This document shows positions 1 through 6,782 of a stretch of 38,432 bases of DNA, piece after piece; position 1 is the stretch's first letter; every line of letters begins with the position of its first letter. The stretch covers positions 1 to 38,432 of the forward strand of contig LUOO01000083.1 of NCBI GenBank assembly GCA_001626765.1, read 5' to 3'. Source of the stretch: Maritimibacter sp. REDSEA-S28_B5. Lineage in GTDB: Bacteria; Pseudomonadota; Alphaproteobacteria; Rhodobacterales; Rhodobacteraceae. A program made the translations under genes and the position numbers. The notes below the pieces were generated by a model. The model was not told the DNA's origin and did no database searches. It was given only the letters and a program-made list of their open reading frames with translations.

Positions 1-41
1 CCCTTGCACCTTGCACCCCCCGGTCTCGCCGACGGGCAGGG

Positions 42-65
42 TTGCAGCGCAGCGCTGCGCTCCAA
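42..65. promoter_or_regulatory. Palindrome upstream of the DUF932 gene, possible operator
   Basis: A perfect 16-bp palindrome (46-61, AGCGCAGCGCTGCGCT) is extended by TTG/CAA arms to a 24-bp dyad with one mismatched pair. It sits 25 bp before the start codon of the DUF932 gene, between the likely promoter and the ribosome-binding site. Operator function is an inference. Confidence 0.35.
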
Positions 66-89
66 CCCAAGCCCATGAAAGGAAAGACC

Positions 90-1286
90 ATGAACACCAT
101 GACCCTGAACCATCAGCAGCAGCCCGTTTCCAAGGGCTTCCGCGTGGACATTTCGCGTGGCGAGAATATCGGCCGCGTTTCGTCGGAATGGTTCTCGCGC
201 CCTGATGATGAACGCTATCTGTCGCTGACCGAGCTTTACGACGCCGTGAAGTCCCGTGCGGATCGCGCCAAGGCCCGCACCGTGGAGAGCCGCGCCGTGC
301 GCGTGGAAGCCAGCCGCGACGATGCGGAACGGCTTTCGCTGATCGTCCCCGGACAGGAGCAGCCCGTCGCCCCGACGCATTGGAGTTTCGGGCAGCTTTG
401 CAGCCTTGTCGGCGCACCAGCCCGCTACCTGCGCGATCTTCCCGCACCGCTGGCGGGCATCAATATGCAGCACGGCCTTTTGAACCACCGAGCTGAACTG
501 GTGAAGACGCTGGAAACTGAAGACGGGCGCGTTGAGCTTCGCGCCGTGACCGGCCCGGATTATGGCCGCATCTGGGACCATGAGCTTGTCGCCGCCGTCA
601 TGAAGATCGCGGGCAATGGCGTCGGCGATACCATGTGGAAGGTGCCGGGCGTTCTGGATTGGGCGACCATGACGCACAATCCGTTCGTGGACGTGACCAA
701 GGACACGACCACGCTTTACGCCAGCGACCGCGACGTTTTCCTGTTTCTGGTGGACGATACGCATCCCATCGAGGCCGGTCGCCTGCCGAACGGCGACCCC
801 GACCTTTATTTCCGGGGTTTCTATTGCTGGAATAGCGAAGTCGGATCGAAGACCCTCGGCATCGCCTCTTTCTATCTCCGGGCGGTTTGCATGAACCGCA
901 ACCTTTGGGGCGTGGAAGGGTTCGAGGAAATCAGCATCCGGCACAGCAAGTTTGCCGCGCAGCGTTTCGCCCATGAGGCCGCGCCCGCGCTGACAAGCTT
1001 CGCCAATTCCTCGCCCGTGCCATTCGTGGCCGGGATCAGGGCGGCGCGGGAGCAGATCGTCGCCCGCACCGACGAGGACCGCCAAACTTTCCTGCGCAAG
1101 CGCGGGTTCAGCAAGGCGGAGACCGGCAAGATCATCGAAACCGTGTTGCGGGAGGAAGGCCGCCCGCCGGAAAGCATCTTCGATTTCGTGCAGGGCATGA
1201 CGGCCCATGCCCGCAGCAAGGCCCATCAGGACAGTCGCCTTGAACTGGAGGCGAAGGCCAAGACCTTGCTGGAGAAGGCCGCCTAA
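90..1286 (+). CDS. DUF932 domain-containing protein
   Basis: A 398-residue protein of the DUF932 family (plasmid/phage/ICE-borne, function unknown). The family features are visible: the central segment with WSFGQLCSLVGAPARYL near residues 107-123, a Gly/Asp-rich middle (VTGPDYGRIWDHEL), and the C-terminal region ending in basic and charged helices. No catalytic motif or membrane segment is recognisable, so it is presumably cytoplasmic. The start at 90 is chosen because GGAAAG lies just upstream at 81-86; in-frame ATGs at 42 and 75 are possible but lack such a site. It is the only gene of its transcript in view, closed by a strong hairpin terminator. Proteins of this family are often encoded in accessory segments of ICEs and plasmids, but what it does here is not known. 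Confidence 0.85.
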   Translation: MNTMTLNHQQQPVSKGFRVDISRGENIGRVSSEWFSRPDDERYLSLTELYDAVKSRADRAKARTVESRAVRVEASRDDAERLSLIVPGQEQPVAPTHWSFGQLCSLVGAPARYLRDLPAPLAGINMQHGLLNHRAELVKTLETEDGRVELRAVTGPDYGRIWDHELVAAVMKIAGNGVGDTMWKVPGVLDWATMTHNPFVDVTKDTTTLYASDRDVFLFLVDDTHPIEAGRLPNGDPDLYFRGFYCWNSEVGSKTLGIASFYLRAVCMNRNLWGVEGFEEISIRHSKFAAQRFAHEAAPALTSFANSSPVPFVAGIRAAREQIVARTDEDRQTFLRKRGFSKAETGKIIETVLREEGRPPESIFDFVQGMTAHARSKAHQDSRLELEAKAKTLLEKAA

Positions 1287-1293
1287 TCAGCAG

Positions 1294-1331
1294 AGCCGCG
1301 CAACCGGAAACCCGGTTGCGCGGCTTTCCGC
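1294..1331 (+). terminator. Rho-independent terminator after the DUF932 gene
   Basis: A perfect 14-bp stem (1294-1307 with 1312-1325) closes a 4-base AAAC loop and is followed by a short pyrimidine/T run (TTCCGCTTTT). It begins 8 bases after the stop codon. Confidence 0.85.
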
Positions 1332-1599
1332 TTTTCAGGCTTTCAGGGTTCCCAAATTTTCCGCCGATCCGGTGTCGCGGATCGGCGTTGCGGCCATGCC
1401 CGAAAACATGACCGCGCTCGCCGGGCTGCGCCCGGCTCGCAAAATCACGCAAACACTGTTAAGAAGAAAATAACTATAAGTGTTCTGGATATACGAACAA
1501 CATTTCAGATCATACAGACTATTTCCCGCATAGGTCGTGCCCGAAACTCCTTGGTCCGGGTGTCTCCCCAAGCACCCGTGAGTAAAGGGAGGGTGCGCC
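1326..1599 (+). promoter_or_regulatory. Leader/promoter region of the split DUF6499-DUF2285 activator
   Basis: This non-coding stretch contains the only AT-rich island of the area (about 1445-1520). A spaced inverted repeat AACACT...AGTGTT lies near 1454-1485. A hairpin (CGGGTG...CACCCG, about 1558-1579) lies in the leader. The GGGAGGG ribosome-binding site sits 7-12 bases before the ATG at 1600. No clear -35/-10 pair could be assigned with confidence. Confidence 0.4.
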
Positions 1600-1815
1600 A
1601 TGCTGAAGATCAATTGGCGGGCGCCGGCGGCCTACAGGCACACGCGAAAGATTCCCGCCGCCGGATTCGCCTGGGAGTATCTGCGTCGCAACGACGATTA
1701 CCGAGAGGACTTCCGGCTTCTCGTCCGCGCCAAACGCCCGGATGCGACCGAGCTGGAAGCCTTCGCCCGACGCTGGGGTTTGCGATTTCCCGCACGATCC
1801 CGACGCCGCGCCTGA
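1600..1815 (+). CDS. DUF6499 N-terminal half of an FseA-like transfer activator (zero frame)
   Basis: A 71-residue ORF matching the DUF6499 'transcriptional regulator' domain. It shows the usual pattern of a W-x-x-P start, then FAWEYLRRNDDYREDF, then FARRWGLRF. In most relatives this domain is followed in the same chain by a DUF2285 domain. Here the frame runs out at a TGA (1813-1815), while the DUF2285 part continues in the +1 frame. In ICEMlSymR7A of Mesorhizobium the equivalent pair (msi172/msi171) is fused by programmed +1 ribosomal frameshifting to make FseA, the activator of excision and transfer (established work of Ramsay and colleagues). The same arrangement is visible here. The start is supported by GGGAGGG upstream. 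Confidence 0.8.
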   Translation: MLKINWRAPAAYRHTRKIPAAGFAWEYLRRNDDYREDFRLLVRAKRPDATELEAFARRWGLRFPARSRRRA

Positions 1816-2383
1816 CCGCGATCCGCTATTCTGGTCGCCCCGGTTTCAACCGCAAGCCGTCAAACTCGTGCCGGCCGAACCGGATGAGACGGCAAGTCAG
1901 CCGACCGTCGTTCTCGCCCATCTCGAAGGTCTCGATCTGCGCCGCGCTGCCGATGGCTGGCACGGTATCTGGCAGGCGGATGGCGTCGAACACCAGTTCT
2001 GGTTATCCGAATCCGTGCCGGATGCGGCGGCGTTTTACGCCGTCGAACTGCCTCTGGATGACTTCATGGAACTTCGCGCCCATGCGGCGCGGCGCTTCTG
2101 GCGATCCCTCAAGGGCCGAACGCCTGGCCCCGACTTCCGCAACATGCCCGCCCAGCTCCGGCAATGGCATATCCTGTCCCTGCGCGCGCTCGACGCCCGG
2201 CTGCGCGGCGAGAGCTACCGCACCATTGCCGAAGTCCTGCTTGGCTTTCGGGGCGCAAAGGAGGATTTCGAGAGCGATCCAAGCAAGAACAAGGCGCGTC
2301 GCCTCGTCGCCCACGGCATCAGGATGATGCGCGGCGGCTACCGGCTCCTGCTGCACTATCCGATCAAGGTTCAACCAAAGTAA
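1742..2383 (+). CDS. DUF2285 C-terminal half of an FseA-like transfer activator (+1 frame)
   Basis: This frame encodes a DUF2285 domain: PLFWSPRF shortly after the junction, then a beta-rich middle, then a helix-turn-helix-like tail (LRALDARLRGESYRTIAEVLLGF ... GGYRLLLHYP). DUF2285 is a helix-turn-helix variant in FseA and its relatives (family knowledge). The formal ATG at 1742 lies inside the DUF6499 gene, has no ribosome-binding site, and its first ~17 residues do not look like this family. Homology appears only from about 1786. The natural reading is translation from 1600 with a +1 shift at about 1789-1792, giving a 260-residue fusion. A sequencing error or a real inactivating indel is the alternative. 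Confidence 0.8.
   Translation: MRPSWKPSPDAGVCDFPHDPDAAPDRDPLFWSPRFQPQAVKLVPAEPDETASQPTVVLAHLEGLDLRRAADGWHGIWQADGVEHQFWLSESVPDAAAFYAVELPLDDFMELRAHAARRFWRSLKGRTPGPDFRNMPAQLRQWHILSLRALDARLRGESYRTIAEVLLGFRGAKEDFESDPSKNKARRLVAHGIRMMRGGYRLLLHYPIKVQPK
1786..1795 (+). other. Candidate +1 programmed frameshift site
   Basis: In zero frame the codons are CGA TTT CCC GCA (1783-1794). Skipping one base after CCC gives CGA TTT CCC (G) CAC GAT, i.e. Arg-Phe-Pro-His-Asp, which joins the DUF6499 ending smoothly to the DUF2285 frame. A CCC-G in the ribosomal P site can re-pair as CCG, a common type of +1 slippage. The exact slip base is inferred. Confidence 0.6.
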
Positions 2384-2482
2384 GGTATTACGCCGTCAGG
2401 GCGGTCTCATTGGTAGCCGTATCAATTGCAGACCTACGGGCGATGCGCCGCGATTGGCTGCTTCGAGCCCTTCGCGTTCAAG

Positions 2483-2980
2483 CTACGGCAACATTGACAG
2501 GTCGGTTGGCTCTGGCTCTGCGGCTGCTGCTGTCAGCATTGCGTGGATCTGCCCCCGGTGGTGGGTCTGGTGATTGAAGAGCTCTGCGGCGCAAAGAGTC
2601 TTTGGTTTTTCGATACGAGTTGAGCCATCGCCTGGATACCAAATAACCATTCCGTCAAGGTCAGCGTCGCCCAGTCGGGCCGCCCACTCTTCGATTTCCT
2701 CATCGCGCTTGGAACGCAGAGCTTTGAACTCGTTCCAATCCGATGGGCTGGTCAGGGAGTGCGTAATGGTTTTCTCTGGCCGTTCGTTTCCCTTCAATCG
2801 CTGCAAGATCAGGGCGTCAGCCCAATACAAATGGTTCAGGGTGGCAGCTATTGATTTGAAGAACGCCCCCCGATCCTTGTGCCGTGCGATTTCGGTGAGC
2901 CCGTCAGCAGCAGTTACCAATGAGGTATTCTGCCAAGTATTATAGCGGGACATGAGGCGGCAATATTCGGCTGAGATCAT
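2483..2980 (-). CDS. DinB family protein
   Basis: A 165-residue protein of the DinB/YfiT four-helix-bundle superfamily. The metal-binding histidine triad is visible: His50 in LNHLYWADALIL, and His137 and His141 in NHQTHHRGQIHAML, the family's signature C-terminal motif. Members bind a divalent metal. Some act as thiol-S-transferases, but the substrate of this one is unknown. The start at 2980 is preceded by AGAAGGAG at the right distance. The frame is open further upstream to 3175, but that extension has no matching family sequence. It lies alone and antisense to the ICE backbone, between the activator and its presumed antagonist, and is best seen as cargo. Confidence 0.85.
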   Translation of the reverse strand: MISAEYCRLMSRYNTWQNTSLVTAADGLTEIARHKDRGAFFKSIAATLNHLYWADALILQRLKGNERPEKTITHSLTSPSDWNEFKALRSKRDEEIEEWAARLGDADLDGMVIWYPGDGSTRIEKPKTLCAAELFNHQTHHRGQIHAMLTAAAAEPEPTDLSMLP

Positions 2981-3294
2981 CGTCTCAGACTCCTTCTGTT
3001 TTCGATGTGGGATGATATCCGGACGCTTGCTCCGAAGCGTCTTGTCCAGCGGCTGGAGATAGCTTGGCACCGGGCTCGGAACGGCCTGACCAAGATGCAG
3101 GTGCGGACGGACAGCCGAATAGTTGGCCATTTGAAGTGCGGCGTCAAGCATCGGGCATGACCGATTCGACCGCATGACCCGAACATCGAAGCGACCGCAG
3201 CGAATGTCGGTAGCTACCCCAACAGACGCGAACTCATCGCTTTCCGGCTACCTTAAACGGCTTCGAGCCCAAATATCGGCCAGAATTCGCCTTT
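2981..3294. other. Gene-poor gap, possible transposase scrap
   Basis: No convincing gene is present. On the minus strand about 3080-3150 reads MANYSAVRPHLHLGQ, which resembles the YN-x-x-RPH-x-x-LG tail of IS3-type (DDE) transposases. The match is only about 15 residues and the rest of the frame is unrelated, so this is at most a scar of an old insertion that could have brought dinB. Confidence 0.25.
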
Positions 3295-3582
3295 TCACGC
3301 CTTGTTGGCCGCGGCCTGTTCCAGTATCCGCTTGTAACCCACGCGCGAAAGCCATTGCGCGCGTTCGAGATGGCTTTGCCAGCATCGACGTGTCCTGAAC
3401 TCGTCGTCGACCGGATCGCGGTGCAACACGAGCTCGGCGACTTCCTTCCAGTCCGCGCCTTCCGCGTTCGCGTCGAGCAGCCGCAGATAGGTCACGAAAT
3501 GCGCTTCGTCATAAGGCGTGATGTCGTTTCCCGTTGGGGCTTCATCGTCCACATCGGGATCGAGTTCGACGGGCGTTCGCAT
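3295..3582 (-). CDS. Stand-alone DUF2285 protein, QseM-like antiactivator candidate
   Basis: A 95-residue protein consisting of one DUF2285 domain. It aligns by eye with the C-terminal part of the split activator: YLRLLDANAEGADWKEVAELVL against LRALDARLRGESYRTIAEVLL, and VGYKRIL against GGYRLLL. In ICEMlSymR7A the small DUF2285 protein QseM binds and blocks the larger activators (family knowledge). The same partnership is inferred here from similarity and proximity. The start at 3582 has AGAAGGGG 7-10 bases upstream; an in-frame ATG at 3612 is less likely. The gene is transcribed toward the activator, opposite in direction to the transfer operon. No luxR/luxI genes are visible in the window, so what controls it is unknown. 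Confidence 0.75.
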   Translation of the reverse strand: MRTPVELDPDVDDEAPTGNDITPYDEAHFVTYLRLLDANAEGADWKEVAELVLHRDPVDDEFRTRRCWQSHLERAQWLSRVGYKRILEQAAANKA

Positions 3583-3657
3583 CGTCGTTCCCCTTCTACC
3601 CGGAAGAGCCATGGCTTGCGGTGCGCCCCCGCAATTGGCCCCTCTGACCTGGTGATC

Positions 3658-3804
3658 GGGGAGTTAGTAACCGTGACTAGACGGCCCTATGACCTTTAGG
3701 CGGGCAGCCCTGGACATACGCCATAGGCTCCCCGACCATAAGGTTCGAGGATGGTGGTGCCATCACGGTCGGCACCAACCGCTAGTCAGGGGTTACTAAG
3801 CCCC
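3658..3804. repeat. Interrupted inverted repeat of about 26 bp
   Basis: The left arm (3658-3684) and the right arm (3779-3804) are reverse complements with small indels. They share GGGG, TTAGTAACC (9 of 9), TGACTAG (7 of 7) and CGG. They enclose about 94 bp that hold a further small hairpin (GGTGCC...GGCACC, about 3756-3776). It could be paired operators, a structured RNA, or the ends of a miniature element; the sequence does not decide. Confidence 0.55.
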
Positions 3805-3929
3805 AGAGCAGCGCGTCTGCTCCGCGTTCAGTCTTACCCGACCCGCACGGGATTGTCTTCGGCGAATTGGCACGACCCCCGCTGACACGCTGAATCTCTC
3901 CATCTTTTCAGCCTGATCCCGCCCCGGAG

Positions 3930-3983
3930 GGGGTGCCGCCAGCGCGGGTGCGCAAATGCGGCACGCTACAGGCCGCCGGTCCC
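3930..3983 (+). promoter_or_regulatory. Duplicated dyad element, left copy
   Basis: It consists of GGGGTGCCGCCAGCG (3930-3944), a short variable spacer, and a 32-bp core (3952-3983) identical to 29218-29249. Within it GTGCCGC (3933-3939) and GCGGCAC (3958-3964) form a dyad separated by 18 bp. The core ends 69 bp before the start of the excisionase-like gene. It is probably a shared regulator-binding site or promoter element. Confidence 0.65.
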
Positions 3984-4052
3984 TCGCCATGGTTCGCCAT
4001 AGCGCGCCGCCGTCATCGGCAGCGCCATCCACTGACGAACCGGAGGTAATCC

Positions 4053-4325
4053 ATGGCGAACCGCCGCAATGCGGACCTGCCGCCGCGCCTTCTGCGCACA
4101 CAGGAAGCCGCACGCTTCCTCGGCATTTCGATCCGCACCCTTGAAAAGCACCGCACCTACGGAACCGGCCCGCTCTATCGAAAGATCGGCGGCCGTGTCC
4201 TCTATGCCCTGAACGATCTGGAAGCATGGAGCGCCACCGGCACCCGCAAATCCACCAGCGACACAAGCGCCGGAATGGTCTTCCCCGCACGCCCGCTGAC
4301 GCCCGAAGAACGGGGCGAGTCCTGA
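4053..4325 (+). CDS. Excisionase-like helix-turn-helix protein
   Basis: A 90-residue MerR/AlpA-type winged helix-turn-helix protein. LLRTQEAARFLGISIRTLEKHRTYGTGP (about 13-40) is the DNA-recognition unit, and YRKIGGRVLYALNDLEAW (about 42-59) is the wing and final helix typical of the HTH_17/excisionase group. Small proteins of this kind act as recombination directionality factors or operon regulators in ICEs. As first gene of the RepA-TraF operon it is a good candidate for promoting excision. GGAGGT lies 5-11 bases upstream, and its stop codon is directly followed by the repA ATG. It is preceded by the duplicated dyad element also found before the recombinase operon. Confidence 0.8.
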   Translation: MANRRNADLPPRLLRTQEAARFLGISIRTLEKHRTYGTGPLYRKIGGRVLYALNDLEAWSATGTRKSTSDTSAGMVFPARPLTPEERGES

Positions 4326-5366
4326 ATGCTGCGCGGGGACGATCATCACCGCGAACAGGCGGCGGAAACGAGCGAGCGCAGCCGTCTCGATCCCTTCGTG
4401 ATCGCGACGGGCGATGCCGCGCCGCGCGACCAGCGCGATCTGATGGAGCGGCCGTTCTTCTCGTTGGCCAAGCGGCCCCGCACAAAACCGATCCTCTACC
4501 AGGCCGCCAATGTCGAGGTGCAGGTGTTCGCCATGCCCGAGCACGGCATGGCGACGATCTGGGATGCCGACGTGCTGATCTGGGCCGCCAGCCAGATCGT
4601 CGCGGCCGAGAACGACGGGTTCACCACGTCGCGTTTCTTCCGCTTCATGCCCTACCAGCTCCTGCGCGCGGTGGGGCGGGCCACCGGCAACCGGGATTAC
4701 CTGTTGCTCAAGGCCGCGCTCGCCCGCCTGCAATCGACCGTCATCGCCACGACGATCCGCAACGGGAAGCAGTGGCGGCGGCGGCAATTCTCATGGATCA
4801 ACGAATGGGAGGAGATGACGACGTGCACCGGCCGCGTCGAGGGCATGGAGTTCGTCCTGCCCGAATGGTTCTACAACAGCGTTATCGACCGTTCGCTGGT
4901 CCTGACCATCGACCCGGCCTATTTCCGGCTGACCGGCGGCATCGAGCGGTGGCTGTATCGCGTCGCCCGCAAGCACGCCGGACGCCAGCCCGAGGGCTGG
5001 GCTTTCGAGATTTCCCACCTTCACCGGAAATCCGGCAGTTCGGCCCGGCAGTCCGATTTCGCGCTCGACCTGCGCCGGATCGCGGCCCGTCAGTCGCTGC
5101 CCGGTTACAGCCTCCAGATCGAGTGGGAAGACGGGCGTGAACTGCTGCGCTTCGTCCCTGAAAATCTATCCACAGTGCCTGTGGAAAACCATGTGAAGTT
5201 TATCGGGACATTAGGCGCACGGACTATCGGGACATTAGGCGCAAATCGCGCGCCGGACTCTATAGAAGAATCTAACAATAAAACTAACTCTTCTTCTTTG
5301 ACGCGCGCGCACGCGATCCATGGTGCCGGTGCTAGGTCTCTCGGATCGGGGCGAGGTGCGCCATGA
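4326..5366 (+). CDS. Replication initiator protein A (RepA)
   Basis: A 346-residue plasmid-type initiator of the RPA family. Conserved blocks include LMERPFFSLAKRPRTKPI (about 39-57), WDADVLIWAASQI (78-90), FRFMPYQLLRAVGR (102-115) and the WLYRVARKHAG segment (about 207-217). It would open an origin and load host replication factors. ICEs of this type can replicate after excision, which stabilises them (family knowledge). The last ~65 codons are poorly conserved at protein level but carry DnaA-box-like sequences, two 19-bp direct repeats and an AT-rich tract, so the origin may lie within the gene's 3' end. It starts directly after the stop of the HTH gene and overlaps parA by 4 bp (ATGA). Confidence 0.9.
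   Translation: MLRGDDHHREQAAETSERSRLDPFVIATGDAAPRDQRDLMERPFFSLAKRPRTKPILYQAANVEVQVFAMPEHGMATIWDADVLIWAASQIVAAENDGFTTSRFFRFMPYQLLRAVGRATGNRDYLLLKAALARLQSTVIATTIRNGKQWRRRQFSWINEWEEMTTCTGRVEGMEFVLPEWFYNSVIDRSLVLTIDPAYFRLTGGIERWLYRVARKHAGRQPEGWAFEISHLHRKSGSSARQSDFALDLRRIAARQSLPGYSLQIEWEDGRELLRFVPENLSTVPVENHVKFIGTLGARTIGTLGANRAPDSIEESNNKTNSSSLTRAHAIHGAGARSLGSGRGAP
5164..5303 (+). other. Candidate origin of replication (oriV) in the 3' end of repA
   Basis: Two DnaA-box-like 9-mers lie in opposite orientation: CTATCCACA (5166-5174) and TGTGGAAAA (5180-5188), each 8 of 9 to consensus. They are followed by two identical 19-bp repeats, TATCGGGACATTAGGCGCA, at 5201-5219 and 5225-5243 (24-bp period), then an AT-rich tract (about 5258-5300). 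This is the usual order box-iteron-AT region of an iteron origin. Confidence 0.6.
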
Positions 5367-6016
5367 TCATGGCGTTGCTCAATCAGAAGGGCGGCGTCGG
5401 CAAGACCACGCTGGCGCTGCATCTCGCCGGGGCCTGGGCCGCGCAGGGACGGCGCGTCATCCTGATCGACGCCGATCCGCAAGGCTCCGCGCTCGACTGG
5501 TCGCAGCGGCGCAGCCACGAGGGCTTGCCGAGGCTGTTCAGCACCATCGGCCTGGCCCGCGACACGCTGCACCGGGAAGCCTCGGAGCTGGCCCGCGACG
5601 CCGATCATGTCGTCATCGACGGGCCGCCGCGTGTCGCCAGCCTCATGCGCTCCGCGCTCCTCGCCGCCGATCTGGTGCTGATCCCGGTGCAGCCGTCCCC
5701 CTTCGACGGCTGGGCCTCGGCCGAGATGCTGGCGCTTCTGAGCGAAGCGCGCATCTACCGGCCTGAACTCGCCGCCCGCTTCGTCCTCAACCGTTGCGGC
5801 GCGCGCACGATCATCGCCCGCGAGACGGCCGAGACGCTAGCCGATCACGATCCGCCCTTGCTCGCCAGCACCATCGGCCAGCGCGTCGTCTTTGCCGACG
5901 CCGCGCAGTCCGGGCGGCTTGCATCCGAGATTGACGGCGACAGCTCTGCCGCGCGCGAGATCGCGGCGCTGGCCGCCGCGATCGACCGGCTGCATATCGG
6001 GAGAGCCGCGCCATGA
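5363..6016 (+). CDS. parA: ParA family partition ATPase
   Basis: A 217-residue ParA/MinD-type ATPase. The deviant Walker A KGGVGKT occupies residues 9-15, the A' motif VILIDADPQGS follows at about 35-45, and the Walker B segment DHVVIDGPPR is at about 74-83. Such proteins segregate plasmids or excised ICE circles by forming dynamic ATP-dependent assemblies on the nucleoid with a small DNA-binding partner. The short protein encoded next is that presumed partner. There is no N-terminal HTH, so it belongs to the short (type Ib-like) ParAs. The 5' end overlaps repA by 4 bp and the 3' end overlaps the next gene by 4 bp, indicating translational coupling. Confidence 0.93.
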   Translation: MIMALLNQKGGVGKTTLALHLAGAWAAQGRRVILIDADPQGSALDWSQRRSHEGLPRLFSTIGLARDTLHREASELARDADHVVIDGPPRVASLMRSALLAADLVLIPVQPSPFDGWASAEMLALLSEARIYRPELAARFVLNRCGARTIIARETAETLADHDPPLLASTIGQRVVFADAAQSGRLASEIDGDSSAAREIAALAAAIDRLHIGRAAP

Positions 6017-6267
6017 CCGGGCGCACCCGCAAGCCCGGTTTCGCGTCCCGGCCGGGCAATCCCGAAGGCTGGATCAGGGCAGGCGAAACGCCACCGAACG
6101 GCAAAGCCGCCGGCGAAGCGTTCACCGCTCGCCTGACCATCGACATCACCCCCGCGCTGCGCGGCCGCATCAAGGTCGCCGCCTTCCGGCGTGGGATCAC
6201 CGTCACCGACATGCTGCGCGACCTGCTGGCGCGTGAATTTCCATCCTCCGAGGGGGATAAACCATGA
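6013..6267 (+). CDS. Small ribbon-helix-helix-type partition protein (ParB-like)
   Basis: An 84-residue basic protein. The N-terminal half is Gly/Pro/Arg-rich and probably flexible. The C-terminal half (FTARLTIDITPALRGRIKVAAFRRGITVTDMLRDLLARE, about 37-75) has the strand-helix-helix pattern of CopG/MetJ-type DNA-binding proteins, often labelled 'chromosome partitioning protein ParB' in related ICEs. It most likely binds a centromere-like site and stimulates ParA. It is coupled to parA and to the following gene by ATGA overlaps. The centromere site is not identified. Confidence 0.7.
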   Translation: MTGRTRKPGFASRPGNPEGWIRAGETPPNGKAAGEAFTARLTIDITPALRGRIKVAAFRRGITVTDMLRDLLAREFPSSEGDKP

Positions 6268-6782
6268 CCGGCAATGCGGCCCACCGCTTGCACGGCCGTC
6301 CACTGCCGGACGGACCCGCGCCTTTCACCACCTTGGTCGAACTGACGTTCCAGAAGCGCAAGGTCGAGCACTGGATACGTTTCGGCCGCAAGAGCTACGA
6401 CCAGATCCTCGACCGCCGCCGCAGCATCGTCGGCTTCGCGCCGGGCAGCATCTTCGCCTTTGTCCGATGGGCGTCCGGCGAGCATGGCACGATCATTTCC
6501 CGCATCGACATCCTGCGCGCCATCGGCCGCGGCGAGCCGTTCCAGACGCTACCCTTCGTCCGCCCCGGCGGCGACATCCTGTTGCGCCTCGGTAGCTGGG
6601 CGAAGGTGCAGGGCGCGCTTGCCGCCATCGACGCCGTGGAAGCCCTCGGCCTCGATGCCGCGGACGTTTCGCCGGAGCACTGGCGGCATGTCCACAACCG
6701 TCTGACTGCCGGTCTGGAGCCGCACGCCTATACGCCCGAGCGACACGCCTCCTGGCTCGGCCGCCAGAGGATCGACCCATGA
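6264..6782 (+). CDS. DUF2840 domain-containing protein
   Basis: A 172-residue protein of the DUF2840 family, found almost only between the partition genes and the traF-like peptidase gene of alphaproteobacterial ICEs and plasmids. Recognisable family blocks are FQKRKVEHWIRFGRKSYDQILD (about 29-50), the FAPGSIFAFVRWASGEHGTIISRIDILRA stretch, and the C-terminal HASWLGRQRIDP. No signal peptide, membrane segment or catalytic motif is seen, so it is probably cytoplasmic with an unknown role in transfer. It overlaps its neighbours by 4 bp at both ends. Confidence 0.85.
   Translation: MTGNAAHRLHGRPLPDGPAPFTTLVELTFQKRKVEHWIRFGRKSYDQILDRRRSIVGFAPGSIFAFVRWASGEHGTIISRIDILRAIGRGEPFQTLPFVRPGGDILLRLGSWAKVQGALAAIDAVEALGLDAADVSPEHWRHVHNRLTAGLEPHAYTPERHASWLGRQRIDP

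Larger units (their letters stand above)
3613..4052. other. Intergenic control region before the transfer operon
   Basis: These 440 bases lie between the divergent DUF2285 gene and the excisionase-like gene and encode no supported protein. They contain a long interrupted inverted repeat (3658-3804) and the left copy of the duplicated dyad element (3930-3983). The ribosome-binding site GGAGGT is at 4042-4047. Divergent promoters must lie here, but no -35/-10 pair is confident. Confidence 0.6.
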
